Source of the DNA: Asterias rubens
Taxonomy: Eukaryota > Echinodermata > Asteroidea > Forcipulatida > Asteriidae
DNA: 64,000 nt
Assembly: GCF_902459465.1 (NCBI RefSeq)
Contig: NC_047064.1
Span: 4,428,762-4,492,761 of the forward strand
Direction of reading: 5' to 3'
The notes beneath the pieces were generated by a model. That model was not told where the DNA came from. It searched no databases and saw only the letters and a program-made list of their open reading frames with translations. The translations under genes and the position numbers were made by a program. Positions 39,902 to 49,917 of this stretch are shown here, in pieces; the stretch's first letter is position 1, and each line of letters begins with the position of its first letter.

Positions 39902-42900
39902 GACACGCTTGCCATTTTTGTTCCTCCCGAAACCTTATGATATCTCCCGCGAACATTTCCAAGAAATAGATTTCGGGAAAAAGTTGTGTTGCTGTCCACA
40001 CTAAGTTTCCTGTGCTTTTTTTACATTAGAGGTATATAAAGGCCACACGAAAATAAATAAGTTAAATGGGCTTCTAATACATATTTATACAATACCTTTT
40101 TCTTTGCCGTATGCTTCCTCTCTATTTGTTGAAAAAACTGAAATTAAAAGGGAGAGACATTACGTCAAAAAAATCTTGTTGGCTCCTCAAATGCCGGACC
40201 GTGTAGATACAAAGTAAATTGATTAGGTAAAACCATTCAATATACAGCAAAGAGCAATTTAAATACAGGAAGGAAAAAGAAACAGCTTGAGCCCGAAGGA
40301 TTGCATTGGTACTTGGTACTTGGTACTTGGTTAATTAATCCCTTTACAGCCCCATTTGGGCTAAACTGGGATAGTGGGAAAGTGACGTCAACAGCCAGGT
40401 GAATAAGGTGCCAAAAGAAACAGATGAAAGGTGCACTTTTAACAGGTGCAAGGAATTCTTTTTTTAGAGGACAATATTGCCATGCAGAGGCTGCGTTGCT
40501 CTGATGACAGGGATGGCTGTGGTTTGGAAAACCTGTATGGATGGAGCTATGTGTAGGACAGCAGATGGTGGGAGCCTGTTCCAAACTGACATAGCCCTTG
40601 GGAAGAAGGCGTATTTGTATGCATTAATGGTTTGAATTATTAAGGAGGTGAAACATAATTCCTGTCTAGAGGCTCTCCTCTCCAGCTGATCTAAAGAGCA
40701 CAAAGATAAATTGAGAAACAATATTATACACTTTTATAAAAAGTTACAGACATCAATGAGACCCATTCCAAACTACTTACACGTATGGAACTTTGTGTTT
40801 TCCCTCATCTCGATAACTATAGACAAAACAACAACAGAAAAAAACATTAAACAAAATAAGACAGGGCAATTAGAGGAACACGTTGCCTTGGATCGGAACA
40901 CGTTGCCTTTGATATAAAATGCATGGTTAGAAAACGGTTGTAAAAGTAGACTACAATAATCCACACAAGTATGCCTCTGCATGGTTATCCTTTTACAATA
41001 GTCGACGAGTTAAAAGGAAAACCATTCGACTTCCAATTTGACTCACATAAATGGCCGACCGTGTTAGTTTGCAAAGTAAACCATGCAATTTCGAGCCAAT
41101 TTTGTGTGGATCATTATATTCTACTTTTGAATTATCTATCTAACCACTTAAACGACCAACTCGTCCTATCCAAGGCAACGTGTTCCTTTAAAATCACCAG
41201 TTTTATAGCAGATCACGCTCCTTTGGTAGTTTGCGAAAACATCCTCAAGTCTTACGGGCTCTTGATGTGAATACAAATGTTATTAAGCCGGAAACCTTTG
41301 GGGTGAAGTTCTTAAAGTCACCTGGAAATATAATTTTGTTCTTTCAATCATAAGAGTATATGCTTACGAACAATAAAACAATTTTTTTAGTAATTGTTTG
41401 TCACGATTTATATGTTTAAAAAATATATAAAGTTGTTTGGGGGGCTGACTCCGCCTACCCCTTTTGTGACGTCAATCGAGGCAGACTTTGTCTGCAATGC
41501 GTATAGTAAACACACGTGCAAAGTACATGTACGTCCAAGTCGTGAGTTGGTACGTTTCAAAAAGTGCTTTTCTGCATTCAGCAGCAATACACCTGGTCGG
41601 CATTGCCGGACAAAAACTAAAAATCTTTTTTTTAAACGTACAAACTCACGACTTGCTCCGTACATGTACTTTGCAACTGTGTTTACTCTACGCATTAAAG
41701 GCAAAGTCTGCCTCGATTGACGTCACGAACAGATTCACGATTCATGGTGTGACATTACACTTTGCTTGTAGCAATTAAGATTGATTCGCAATGAAGATAA
41801 AATCTTAAAGGCAGTGTACGAATTTGATTTCCATACTTTAGAATTAGCTTTTGAGGTCTCGAAATCAAGCATCTGAAAGCACACAACATAGTGTGACAAG
41901 GGTGTTTTTTCTTTTATTATTATTATCTCGCAACTTCGACAACCAATTGAGCTTAAATTGTATGCATAAGTTGAGATAAACCAAGTGCGAAGACTGGTAT
42001 TTAACAATTACCAATAGTGTCCCGTGTCTTTAAGACATCTTTTTTTTCCTCGTCGTTGAGTTGTCAGTATTACCATTGTGGTTCATGTTGTAACATTACA
42101 CTTTGCTTTCAGCAGTTAAGATTGATTCGCAGTGAACATCAAATATTAACTCCTTGTGAAATTAACTCAATTCAAATACACATTCATAAATACCTCAGAC
42201 AGTTTCGCTATTCCTATTGGTGGAGAGCGCGTCACGTGGGTTTGTATAAACCCTTGTTTATGACCGGTAAAAAGTGTCAATTCATGGGCGTGACACGCGA
42301 CCTTGCACCTGTTCTTATAAGACAGTTTCTTCTTTCCTATTGGTCTAGAGCAACGGCTGAAACAGTTGTGCCACATCACGTGATACGCGCGACGCGCACA
42401 GCATTCCCTTATAAGGAGTTGTTTACCCGAGGGCGGCGGAGGGCTTTACCATTTCATAGCTGGAGGGGTAGTGTGTTGAAAGAAATAATTTAACAATTAT
42501 AATTTTTGCATTTATTTTACTTTTTGACCAAAAAGTGATGATGTTTGTGACCGAAAAGGTATTTATGAATGGGAATCAACGTGTGTTGAATCGGTTTTCA
42601 ACTAGTGGTTTAAACCCGCCGAGGCCTGGTTCTTTATAATTTACCTCGACTTCGTCTCGGTAAAATTATCAAGAACCACGCCTCGTTGGGATTAAACCAA
42701 TAGTTGAAAACCTCTTCACCACACATTGATTCTCTTATTTATTTATTTACATACTTCCAAGAGCAATATACACAACTGCATGTACTAAACGGATCCCAAC
42801 AAAATGACTTTAAGTATTAAAGTAAGCAGGATAAAAGTACCAAACATAGTATGGGGCTGTTTTTGATAGAGATAGAAGCTTGTAAAACCAGCCAGGCAGA

Positions 42901-45900
42901 CAAAGATACAAAACAAACTGACAGACACGCTGCAAACAAGGGGACAGACGAACATAAGACATGACAACACACAAACAGATACAACGAGAGCATAATTAGA
43001 AAATACGAGTTCACAATAAACGACAAGATGGCAAAACAGTACAAACTAATTATGTAACAATGATTGAGCTGTGGATGTGGTTGAATAGACCTTTATCATG
43101 GTGCAGCCATCTTGAATTTCTCACATTCATATGAACGTCACCAAACCGAGGCTGGGTGAACAAACAGTCTGGTGCCTGTTTGCCAAAATGAGTATTAGCA
43201 TTTAATAATTGTTATTCGATACGAGGAACAAGACCAAGATGGGGGCAGCATGATAATGGTATATCCAGACCTGTGTATTGAGAGAGTTGCGAAATGGAGG
43301 GACCAGTTTTCTTTGGCCACGTGGTTGATGGACGCCATGTTGTCTCCAATCAATGCAGCACAACCCAATGGGCAGAATAGTCTGGCACCCCGTGTTCGCC
43401 CGTTTGTTATTTGGGGAACAACAAAATGGCTTCTTATCGAAAATTGTCGCAACTCTCCCAATATTCGACATGGGTCTATTACATCGGTCCCAGATGACTT
43501 ACCCGTGACGACATGGATGGAGACCAATTCCTTTTCAGACTTGACGTTACTACAATAATACCATCCCTTATGTTCCGGTCTGGCACCGAGTAATATAAGT
43601 TTCTCCTTATTGTTATGATACATCAGCCCATTTGGGAGAGTGTCTTCATCGCCGAGTTGTTGCCTTGTTGGTTCGTATGGCGTACTAGTATGTTCCCAGA
43701 CTGACTGGCCTTTCAACTTACTGGATATTTTGTTGCTGGACAGTTGAAAAAAAAAAAATATATATATATATATATAATTATATACGATTTTAGAATCAAC
43801 AAAACTTTCCATTTAAAGATTAGGGTAGGTTGGAGGTAAATGGAACACTTTTTAGTCGCACTTAAATTTGTCGCTGGTGACTTCTGTGGCAACTGTGACT
43901 AGGTTTTTTAGTGTTTATGTTTATGGAACATTAGAAAGTGCCTTGAGCAACTGCATTACAGTCTTGACGTTTTTTGTTTAACATGAGTGCCAAAATAACG
44001 AGGCTCTAAAAAGTTCCTTTTACCACCCCGACTGATTGGGTGTGTGTACATTGAACGCATGATTAAATACACAAACACACTTTTCAATCCTCAATGTTTA
44101 TGTACTACACACATCATCTGTCACATATAATTTATTTGTTAAAAGTTAAAACTGGCTTTTGAGACCCAAGCATCTTAATTGTATGTGCTCATGTAGTAGA
44201 GCATGAAAGTGATGGCTGAAACACACGATGTGTGTGATTGTCTAATCCTACATTATTCAATACTGACAGTACACCCGGGAATCCCCCCGATGCGCGTGTC
44301 CCCCAAAAATGGCTGAAGGGTTGAGTCAAAAGAGGGCGCTATCGGATGGATATTCGTCATTGTCAATCACTTACCGGATCGACTCTGTTGTCTACTGCCA
44401 ATGGTCACAAAAAACTACAAAAAACCTACACTTCCAATTTCGGGTTCCCCCAATGGAATAATACAGACAAAAAAATCAAAGGTACAAGTACTAAACACAA
44501 AACCTATACGTACCAGGTGTCGCACTTCATTTCCAATTCCAATTTCATTCCGGAATACACCAGGTGAAAACTCACTGGACATTTCGTAGCTGAATTGAGA
44601 AGGTGAAAATGAGTCAACATAAAAAAGGCTCTAGACAATAAAAAATCAACAGCTCCCAATACAGTGCCCTTTACCAATACAGTTTGTTGTGATCATTATA
44701 ACTTCATTTTTTTATTTTTCAATTTTTCTTGTTTATATTTTCTCCTGTGCTTTTTAAATTGTTTGTATAAAAATTCAGTCTCTGGACTGCGACAAGCAGA
44801 TGTTTTTACAATAAACCAGTAATAATAAATAATAACTTGTGGATAAAGTTATCAAAGTATACACTGCCTATAATTTAAGTAGGCCTACACGTAATTAGAC
44901 TGGGTTCCAAGTCTTTGAAATTGGCTTTTAGTAGGTTCTGATCACAGACATAAACATTATAATACCTACAGACCGATAGCACATGTGGAAGTCAACGTCT
45001 GGATAGTATACAAATACTGAGTGTCTCAAAGTGGAATGGGAGGTATTATTAAGTTAAAATGTTGACTGTTCCATTTCACAACCTTTTGCACATGTGCTCC
45101 TTTGTTTTAGCAGCAGGGGGGCGGCGCTGTACTGCTCAAAAACATTGGGAATAAGGATGATCCTAACTGTTGAATGGGAACTGCTATTCCCCAGTGGCGA
45201 ATAGGTCTTTTTGATCGCCGGTGCGAATGGGAGTAATAGTGAATGTCACGTGAAGTAAGTTCCACCAATCAAATGACAATGATCTGTATGTCAGTTATAT
45301 AATGTAGTTTGAACAACTCGAACGCAAGTAAAAAACACACACGTCAAGCAATGGGCACGTTAGCCCTGGTGGCCTTACACTTTCGTATTGTACTACAGTG
45401 ACGTCCTGGACATCAGGGTACATTGCTGGGGCGGACAATTTTCAAAGCTTCAAAACTCAAATCTTACCTGCAAGAAACCACTAATTTCGACAGATTCTCG
45501 TATTTTTCTGCGGTGGGTTTTGATCGTCATATATTCTTCACAGATCCGTCATTTTCATGAAATAATGCAGCTCCCAACGTTTAGGGGTTCCCATTTTGTC
45601 TGCCGTGTGTATGAAGACGCGCGACGCGCAAATCTTGCGATGCGTTTGCGTGTTAACGCTGTTCAGTCAAGATACGGTCGGTGCATAGAGCTATATATTG
45701 ACTAGAGCGCTAACTTGCTCTGCGTTTTGAAGCCACCCTAGGCGCAGACATGTTTGATGTGTTGCGTGACTACGGAATGATTTTAATTTTGAAGAACACA
45801 CATTGCCGCGATTTTTTTACATTCGGCGTGTGCGCTTACGTACGCGACTGCCCATTTGCGTACGTCCGCGCTACGAAAACCGTAAGTTCGACTTGATTGA

Positions 45901-46888
45901 CTTACTAAAAAAAGTATACGCGCCTTTTAAACATGACGCACATGACGCTCGCAGTTTGTACGCTCATCAGCCGATTGTGCGTTCACATTTGCTGCATTTT
46001 TGGGTTCGATGACACATAAAAAAGAACAAACGCACTATCATGCAAATAGCCGTACAATTGCCGTACAAAATTTCAAGCATTTGTATTGGTTTGTACATAA
46101 ACATGGATGCGCCCATACAGCTTCAAAACCTTAGTGCGTGTACAACGGGGTGTTAGCGCTCTAGTCAATATATATAGCTCTATGGGTCGGTGACCAAGAA
46201 TTCATGCGTCTTGCATCTTGCACGCGACTGTATACGCGTACTTACGGCAGCAGACAACACTGTGAGAAAACGATCCAAACGGGAGTTTGTTAACGTTGGG
46301 AGCTAGCTGCATTATTTCACGAAAATGACGGATTTATGAGGAATATAAATAAGGACCAAACCCACCGCCGAAAAATGTATACCGCCATAGAATGTGAATC
46401 TGTTGAACAGGTAAGATTTGAGTTACAAAGCTTTGAACATTCCGCCCCAGAAACGGGCCTTAATATAATAGTTAGGACTCTGTATCTGTGCACGTAGAAA
46501 GAGTCCTATATAGGGGCTATATGGGCAAGTGGGGTATTATAATGTCTGTGGCCCTGATAGCTGCAATAAACAACCTTCGTCCCCTGCAGCCTAAGCGAGC
46601 TACGCTAATAATGTGGGGGCGATTTTCGTGGCGTAGATGCAGAAGAGTAACCGCCATCTAAGACTTGAATCAAGTCTAACACGTACGCTACTCAACTGCT
46701 CGAATTGTGTTTGGAAAGCTGTAGTGTGAAGTCCTTGGTAATAAACATTTTGAACTGAAAGAGGAAAGTGGACTAGGCCCCCTAATTATATTGTTCGTTA
46801 ACTTACCAACGGTTGACCAATTCGCTGCAAATACAACGATAACGTACAAGAAGATTTGCGCTAGCCTTCCCTCGTCGTGTGTCTGCAT
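34309..46888 (-). CDS. Ig gene A: type I membrane protein with two Ig domains and a 4-Cys insert, 8 exons
   Basis: Exons (transcript order) 46807-46888, 44514-44574, 43503-43735, 38662-38802, 35830-35887, 35162-35349, 34745-34771, 34309-34418; 900 nt, 299 aa. Order: signal peptide (about 1-22), V-like Ig domain (C45, W61, G-x-Y-x-C ending C109), insert with cysteines 128, 141, 166, 170, second compact Ig domain (C190, W201, DATGYDC ending C241), transmembrane helix about 271-289, and a short tail of about 10 mostly basic/polar residues. Every junction is in phase and every exon has a counterpart in gene B. No ITIM, ITAM or catalytic motif is seen in the tail. I do not recognise the family; topology suggests a cell-surface recognition protein, which is inference. 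It lies just upstream of the HSD11B1-like gene on the same strand. Confidence 0.85.
34745..34771 (-). CDS. Ig gene A, exon 7 (27 nt stalk microexon)
   Basis: Acceptor aaattttcag, donor gaag|gtgag, phase 1 to 1. It encodes VGLPLLVTE, identical in gene B. It is supported by phase and conservation despite its size. Confidence 0.75.
35162..35349 (-). CDS. Ig gene A, exon 6 (rest of Ig domain 2)
   Basis: Acceptor tgttttttcag, donor gttg|gtgag, phase 2 to 1, 62 codons. It contains ITDAISWKNGS, then LHIRGATPQDATGYDCFYGS, a canonical D-x(2)-G-Y-x-C F strand. Sequons NGS and NSS are present; the second is lost in gene B. Confidence 0.88.
35830..35887 (-). CDS. Ig gene A, exon 5 (start of Ig domain 2)
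   Basis: Acceptor tatggtttcag, donor ccagg|gtaaga, phase 1 to 2. It encodes EEEGVIYVPEGGDVELKCPG, an Ig B-strand with its cysteine. Confidence 0.82.
35937..36295. mobile_element. T1 element, first of an adjacent pair, unit A
   Basis: Opposite orientation to the copy that follows at once; they share the TTTAAAG junction. Counterpart in unit B: 51,313-51,715. Confidence 0.75.
36293..36676. mobile_element. T1 element, second of an adjacent pair, unit A
   Basis: Nearly full length. Counterpart in unit B: about 51,712-52,098. Confidence 0.75.
38230..38605. mobile_element. T1-related element next to Ig gene A exon 4
   Basis: Diverged subfamily with a cacctcatcagctgaggt hairpin centre. Counterpart in unit B at about 53,604-53,975. 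Confidence 0.7.
38662..38802 (-). CDS. Ig gene A, exon 4 (4-cysteine insert)
   Basis: 46 codons, phase 1 to 1, so it can be skipped without frame change. Acceptor ttgttggaag, donor aaag|gtacgg. It encodes GICTVFRDEFPQGVPCQSDF, a variable stretch, then EDRLDEKEVAEC and ACPK. The acceptor lies inside a TTG microsatellite, and upstream sequence is open as a poly-leucine leader, so this could also be an alternative first exon. Confidence 0.75.
38803..39052. repeat. Imperfect CAA/CAG trinucleotide region, unit A
   Basis: (CAA)n next to the exon 4 acceptor, then a long imperfect CAN stretch on the plus strand. On the coding (minus) strand this reads as Leu/Cys-rich. Confidence 0.85.
39269..39300. 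repeat. Poly(A) tract, unit A
   Basis: About 32 A; the unit B position (54,690) has a shorter mixed A/C tract, so the length is unstable. Confidence 0.9.
39877..39901. repeat. Poly(A) tract, unit A
   Basis: About 25 A; the unit B position (55,270) is C11 followed by A13. Confidence 0.9.
40300..40725 (-). mobile_element. 3' end of a non-LTR retrotransposon (LINE), unit A
   Basis: The minus strand of about 40,464-40,721 reads as the extreme C terminus of a LINE ORF2, with AYKYAFFPRAMSVWNRLPPS and a following VIRATQPLHGNIVL stop, wording common at the end of reverse-transcriptase polyproteins. It is 5'-truncated and followed by a short 3' UTR and about three copies of a 7 bp tail (aagtacc on the minus strand). 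Dead copy, shared with unit B, so older than the duplication. Confidence 0.8.
40870..41191. mobile_element. T4 foldback element, unit A
   Basis: Same ends and same ccgaccgtgtt arm as the copy at 2.5 kb. Confidence 0.78.
41466..41726. mobile_element. TIR element of about 260 bp, unit A only
   Basis: gtgacgtcaatcgaggcaga and complement; inner gtacatgtac and ctcacgact arms also mirrored. The unit B region (56,950-57,150) has unrelated sequence here. Confidence 0.8.
41806..42034. mobile_element. T1 element, deleted copy, unit A
   Basis: Shortened T1. Its unit B counterpart (about 57,165-57,604) is interrupted by a T5 insertion, here absent. Confidence 0.7.
42572..42733. mobile_element. Foldback element, complete in unit A
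   Basis: gttttcaactagtggttta and mirrored taaaccaatagttgaaaac, inner cgaggcctggttcttta arms. In unit B (58,146-58,232) most of the right arm has been deleted. Confidence 0.78.
43503..43735 (-). CDS. Ig gene A, exon 3 (rest of Ig domain 1)
   Basis: A long T tract precedes the acceptor aactgtccag; the donor is acgg|gtaag. 77 codons with W61 and HKGWYYC, the G-x-Y-x-C signature of the Ig F strand. An alternative acceptor at 43,720/43,721 is also in frame but has a poorer tract. Confidence 0.85.
44514..44574 (-). CDS. Ig gene A, exon 2 (first Ig cysteine)
   Basis: Acceptor gaaatgtccag, donor cctg|gtacgt, phase 1 to 2. It encodes VSFHLVYSGMKLELEMKCDT. The repeated LE step is two codons longer than in gene B (GMKVDMKCDT), an in-frame difference. 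Confidence 0.78.
45410..46470. mobile_element. Large foldback element of about 1.06 kb, unit A only
   Basis: Long inverted arms of roughly 165-180 bp: tggggcggacaattttcaaa at the left and its diverged mirror before cattccgccccag at the right; arms also share ctcccaacgtt. A T8 element is nested in the loop. In intron 1 of Ig gene A; absent from gene B. Confidence 0.78.
45686..46182. mobile_element. T8 element (497 bp), nested in the foldback element
   Basis: TIRs TAGAGCTATATATTGACTAG and complement, continuing agcgct. No transposase. Confidence 0.83.
46807..46888 (-). CDS. Ig gene A, exon 1 (signal peptide)
   Basis: ATG then QTHDEGRLAQIFLYVIVVFA ANWSTV: short polar n-region, hydrophobic core, likely cleavage after FAA. 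Donor gttg|gtaagt, phase 1. Confidence 0.85.
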
Positions 46889-46972
46889 GGTTTTGTAGTT
46901 AAATGGGCATCCAAGAAAAAACTTGGCAAATAATAATGTTGCTAATTGTTAGGATGGGTGTCTAGTCTATGC

Positions 46973-47440
46973 ACAAAGCTGTATATATTGACTAGAGCGC
47001 TTACACCCCGTTATACACGCACTAAGGTTTCGAGGCCGTGTGGGTGCATCCATGTTTATGTACAAACCAATACAAAAGCTTGAAATTTTGTACGGCAATT
47101 GTACGGCTATTTGCATGGTGCGTTTGTTCTTTTTTATGTGTCATCGAAGCAAAAAATGCAGCAAATGTGAACGCACAATCTGCTGATGATCGAGCGTACA
47201 AAACTGCGAGCATCATGGCGGGTATATTTTGTTTAAGAACGTCAAACACACTGAGTCGAAGTTACGGTTTTCGTAGCGCGGACGTGCGCGAATGGGCAGT
47301 CGCACACGCCGAATGTAAACAAATCGCGGCAATGTGTGTTCTCTTAAAATTAAAATCGTTCCGAACTCACGCAACGCATCAAACATGGCTTCAGAACGCA
47401 GAGCAAGATAGCGCTCTAGTCAATATATATGGCTCTATGA
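46973..47440. mobile_element. T8 element (about 468 bp) at the junction between the two units
   Basis: Same tatatattgactagagcgc TIRs as 45,686 but internal sequence inverted relative to it. It fills nearly all of the 46,970-47,490 spacer. Confidence 0.83.
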
Positions 47441-47518
47441 GTCTATGTTAAATTTCTGTATATGTAATTCGTCCGCGCAGTGAACACGCGGGTTTGATCA
47501 ATTTAAATTATGACTTAC

Positions 47519-47601
47519 CATTAAAGTTGTCTACCGTACGACTGTAGTAATCTGAAGCACAAAGCCATCACCAGGACCAGTATTGCACATTCTATTAACA
47601 T
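47519..47601 (-). pseudogene. Orphan, frame-broken copy of HSD11B1-like exon 1
   Basis: Same sequence as 31,781-31,865 but 83 instead of 85 nt: one inserted base after the anchor and three bases lost near the donor. The frame is therefore broken and no other dehydrogenase exon follows before Ig gene A. The ATG and a gtaagt donor remain. It is a by-product of the segmental duplication. Confidence 0.88.
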
Positions 47602-48974
47602 CTTGATGGAAAGGTGCAACAACACCCTGAAGTGTGTAGGGAAATGATTGATCAAAGTATCGCTACACCGTTAAAATAAAAACTAAATTGCGACGGGGCA
47701 CTCCTTTTTCTTCTCTGAAATCATTCACTTGATCATTCAATGTCTAAACGAATCGACTCTGATGACTGAAGTTCACCAGAAATTCGGATATCTAAAGGTA
47801 AAAATCTAACATCCAGACAAAACAAAAATTTGGTAAAGTGTTCTCAGCAGCATTTACCGCGATCCCTCAGACGTGGCTGTAGCAATAATGCAAATTTAGA
47901 TTAAAACACTAATGATCGACGGGTTTTAAAACACGCACAGATCCAGCAAGCTGTTACAGTATCGTATGATTTCATCGACGTAGACAGGAAGTTATTATGA
48001 TCCTTTTCGAAACTATGGTTCGGCCTATATTCTCCGGGTTAGGCTCGTCCGCCCTTTTTTAAGGTCCTTTATCGAAACGATTAAAAACAACCGAGAGAGC
48101 CCGAAGCCGGAGCCGGAGTTTCGAGAACAGCATATTCTTAACGCTGAAGTGCAAAGAAGAGTACCAATGTTGCATGCCGAACAAGTTCAAAACGTTCCAA
48201 CAACATAATCAACAGTAGTCCAGAAAAAAACAAACGGTTTTACCTCAAACAAATGGCAACATAATTTATTTTACCATAGTGCATTTTATTAAGGCCTGTT
48301 TAATGATATACTAAAAATCCGCAAAAATCCAATAGTTGAAATGTGCATAATTTCATATTTCAAATGGCGGCCATTTTAACGAGGTTTTCTTTGACTTGAT
48401 CGTATAACGTATTTCCAAACTAAAATAGCTAAAATGCATGTTTGGGGATAGATACTATTGTATGTATAGGTTCAAAACGTTCCAACAACAGTCAACAATG
48501 GATATAGGTCAACTTGACTGAGTACTTTGCAACTATTATAACAAAATGCCCTTTAATCAGCGAACTTCACCCGTTTTTATGAATACAGTCTTTCACAGCC
48601 TAAAGCAATACGGTGAATGGAAACAAAAACACAAACCCCAAAATGTGCAGAAATAAGCTCTGTTTTAAAGTCACCATTGACACAACATTCATCTGTCTAA
48701 AATGTCGGAGTGCGGTGTATAAGGTAGATTGGGCAGCAGGGAGTTGGGTCTTGGAGTCGGGTACCAGCAAGACAATGAAAACACTGACAATTTGTCTCGA
48801 AAACAAGTAGCCTTTAATACGTGTGTGTTTATTACCACTGCAAATAAATGATGGGCAAAAATCCGTATGAACAATAAACCAAAGAAAAAGACTACGATAC
48901 TACACTCTTAATATTGAACCGGATTCTTGGTCTGACAAGACCTGAGCTATTTCATGGTCAGCATGACCCGGATT

Positions 48975-49176
48975 AGGGCCCAATTTCATAGAGCTGCTAA
49001 TTTTTTTAAGCAGAGAATATTACTTAAATGTTTTCGTTTAAGCAGAAGTTAGCAGGATGCCAGTCACCAATTATGCTTGTGGTATGTTAGTTCGGCTGGT
49101 AACCATATTCCGGTATTAAGCATAATTTTGATATGCTTAGCTACTTTGTGTGCTGAAGCAGCTATATGAAGGTGGG
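48975..49176. mobile_element. T2 element, unit B
   Basis: Left end intact (gggcccaatttcatagag), right end decayed exactly as in unit A, so inserted before the duplication. Confidence 0.7.
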
Positions 49177-49311
49177 CCATGTTCACACAACCAAGTTTGT
49201 ATAAAACTTACCCAGGGATTCGAACCCAGGGTTACGATGTGTGTGTAATTATAGTACCTCTATAGTTGTACTTCATGACTCTATGGTTATGTGTACACCG
49301 ACACCAAACTA

Positions 49312-49490
49312 CGGCCCTTTTGAAACCACGGTTTCGGCTTTGGATTCGGCGTCAGGCTCCGTACTCTCGTCTGAAGCCATGAGCGTCTGTACGCACATCA
49401 CGCGCAGTATTGTCAAAACAACTGCGGGGCCAGTCTAGCCTGAAGCCGAATCCAAAGCCGAAACCGTGGTTTCGAAACGGGCCTACCACG
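49312..49490. mobile_element. TIR element with ggtttcggctttggattcgg ends, unit B
   Basis: Same element at the same site as unit A; inserted before duplication. Confidence 0.78.
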
Positions 49491-49807
49491 CTGATACACA
49501 GCATTGAAAGCACCATACTTCACTTTCCCCCTATGACTTGATTCATGTCCCTTTTTCGTGCGAGATATTATCTCCACCGTCAAAGTGAAGCTATCCCGGC
49601 GCACAAGTTTCCTCATGTTAGGAGATGGGACTGGAAATACGTGTTAGCTATGACAATAAATAATATCGTATATTTTTACAATCTGTTTTTAAACACAATA
49701 GATTTACCGTTTAAAACAAGTCACACTAAGGAGTTATAACATAAATGAAACACGGGGAGACTACGTTGGGAATGTCATTCCAAACAACGGGCGCCACCAA
49801 GCGGTTT

Positions 49808-49917
49808 TCATCTTAGTCGTTTGTGTAACTTTCTGTTCTTGTTAATCGTCAAAACGACCAGGATAACAATCAGCCCAGTGAAGACAAATCCTATGTACTT
49901 CATCTTGCCCTTGGACT
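49808..49917 (-). CDS. Ig gene B, exon 8 (transmembrane helix, tail, stop)
   Basis: Encodes SKGKMKYIGFVFTGLIVILV then VLTINKNRKLHKRLR and TGA. 110 nt as in A, but 15 nt differ and 13 codons are replaced against one synonymous change. Confidence 0.85.

Larger units (their letters stand above)
31755..46969. repeat. Segmental duplication, unit A (about 15.2 kb)
   Basis: Homology with unit B starts at a shared gtttgatcaattt and runs, broken only by element insertions and small deletions, to a shared ttgttaggatg...gtgtctagt end. The unit contains HSD11B1-like exon 1, the intergenic region and all of Ig gene A, in direct orientation with unit B. Landmarks in order: the GC-rich TIR element near 33.6 kb, Ig exons, paired T1 elements near 36 kb, the LINE fragment near 40.5 kb, and the signal-peptide exon at 46.8 kb. 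Confidence 0.93.

Noticed and set aside
42017..42493. 158-codon open frame, also open in unit B (57,694-58,065)
   Set aside because: The shared frame reflects recent duplication. There is no recognisable domain, it begins in T1-derived sequence, and codon pattern and context look like repeat DNA. Kept out for lack of support.
43195..43471. Minus-strand open frame just after Ig exon 3 (unit B: 58,587-58,853)
   Set aside because: It runs past the exon 3 donor into intron sequence; the copies differ by frame-changing indels.
47038..47451. 137-codon open frame on the plus strand at the unit junction
   Set aside because: It lies entirely in a T8 element, has no family resemblance, and the other T8 copy does not keep the frame.
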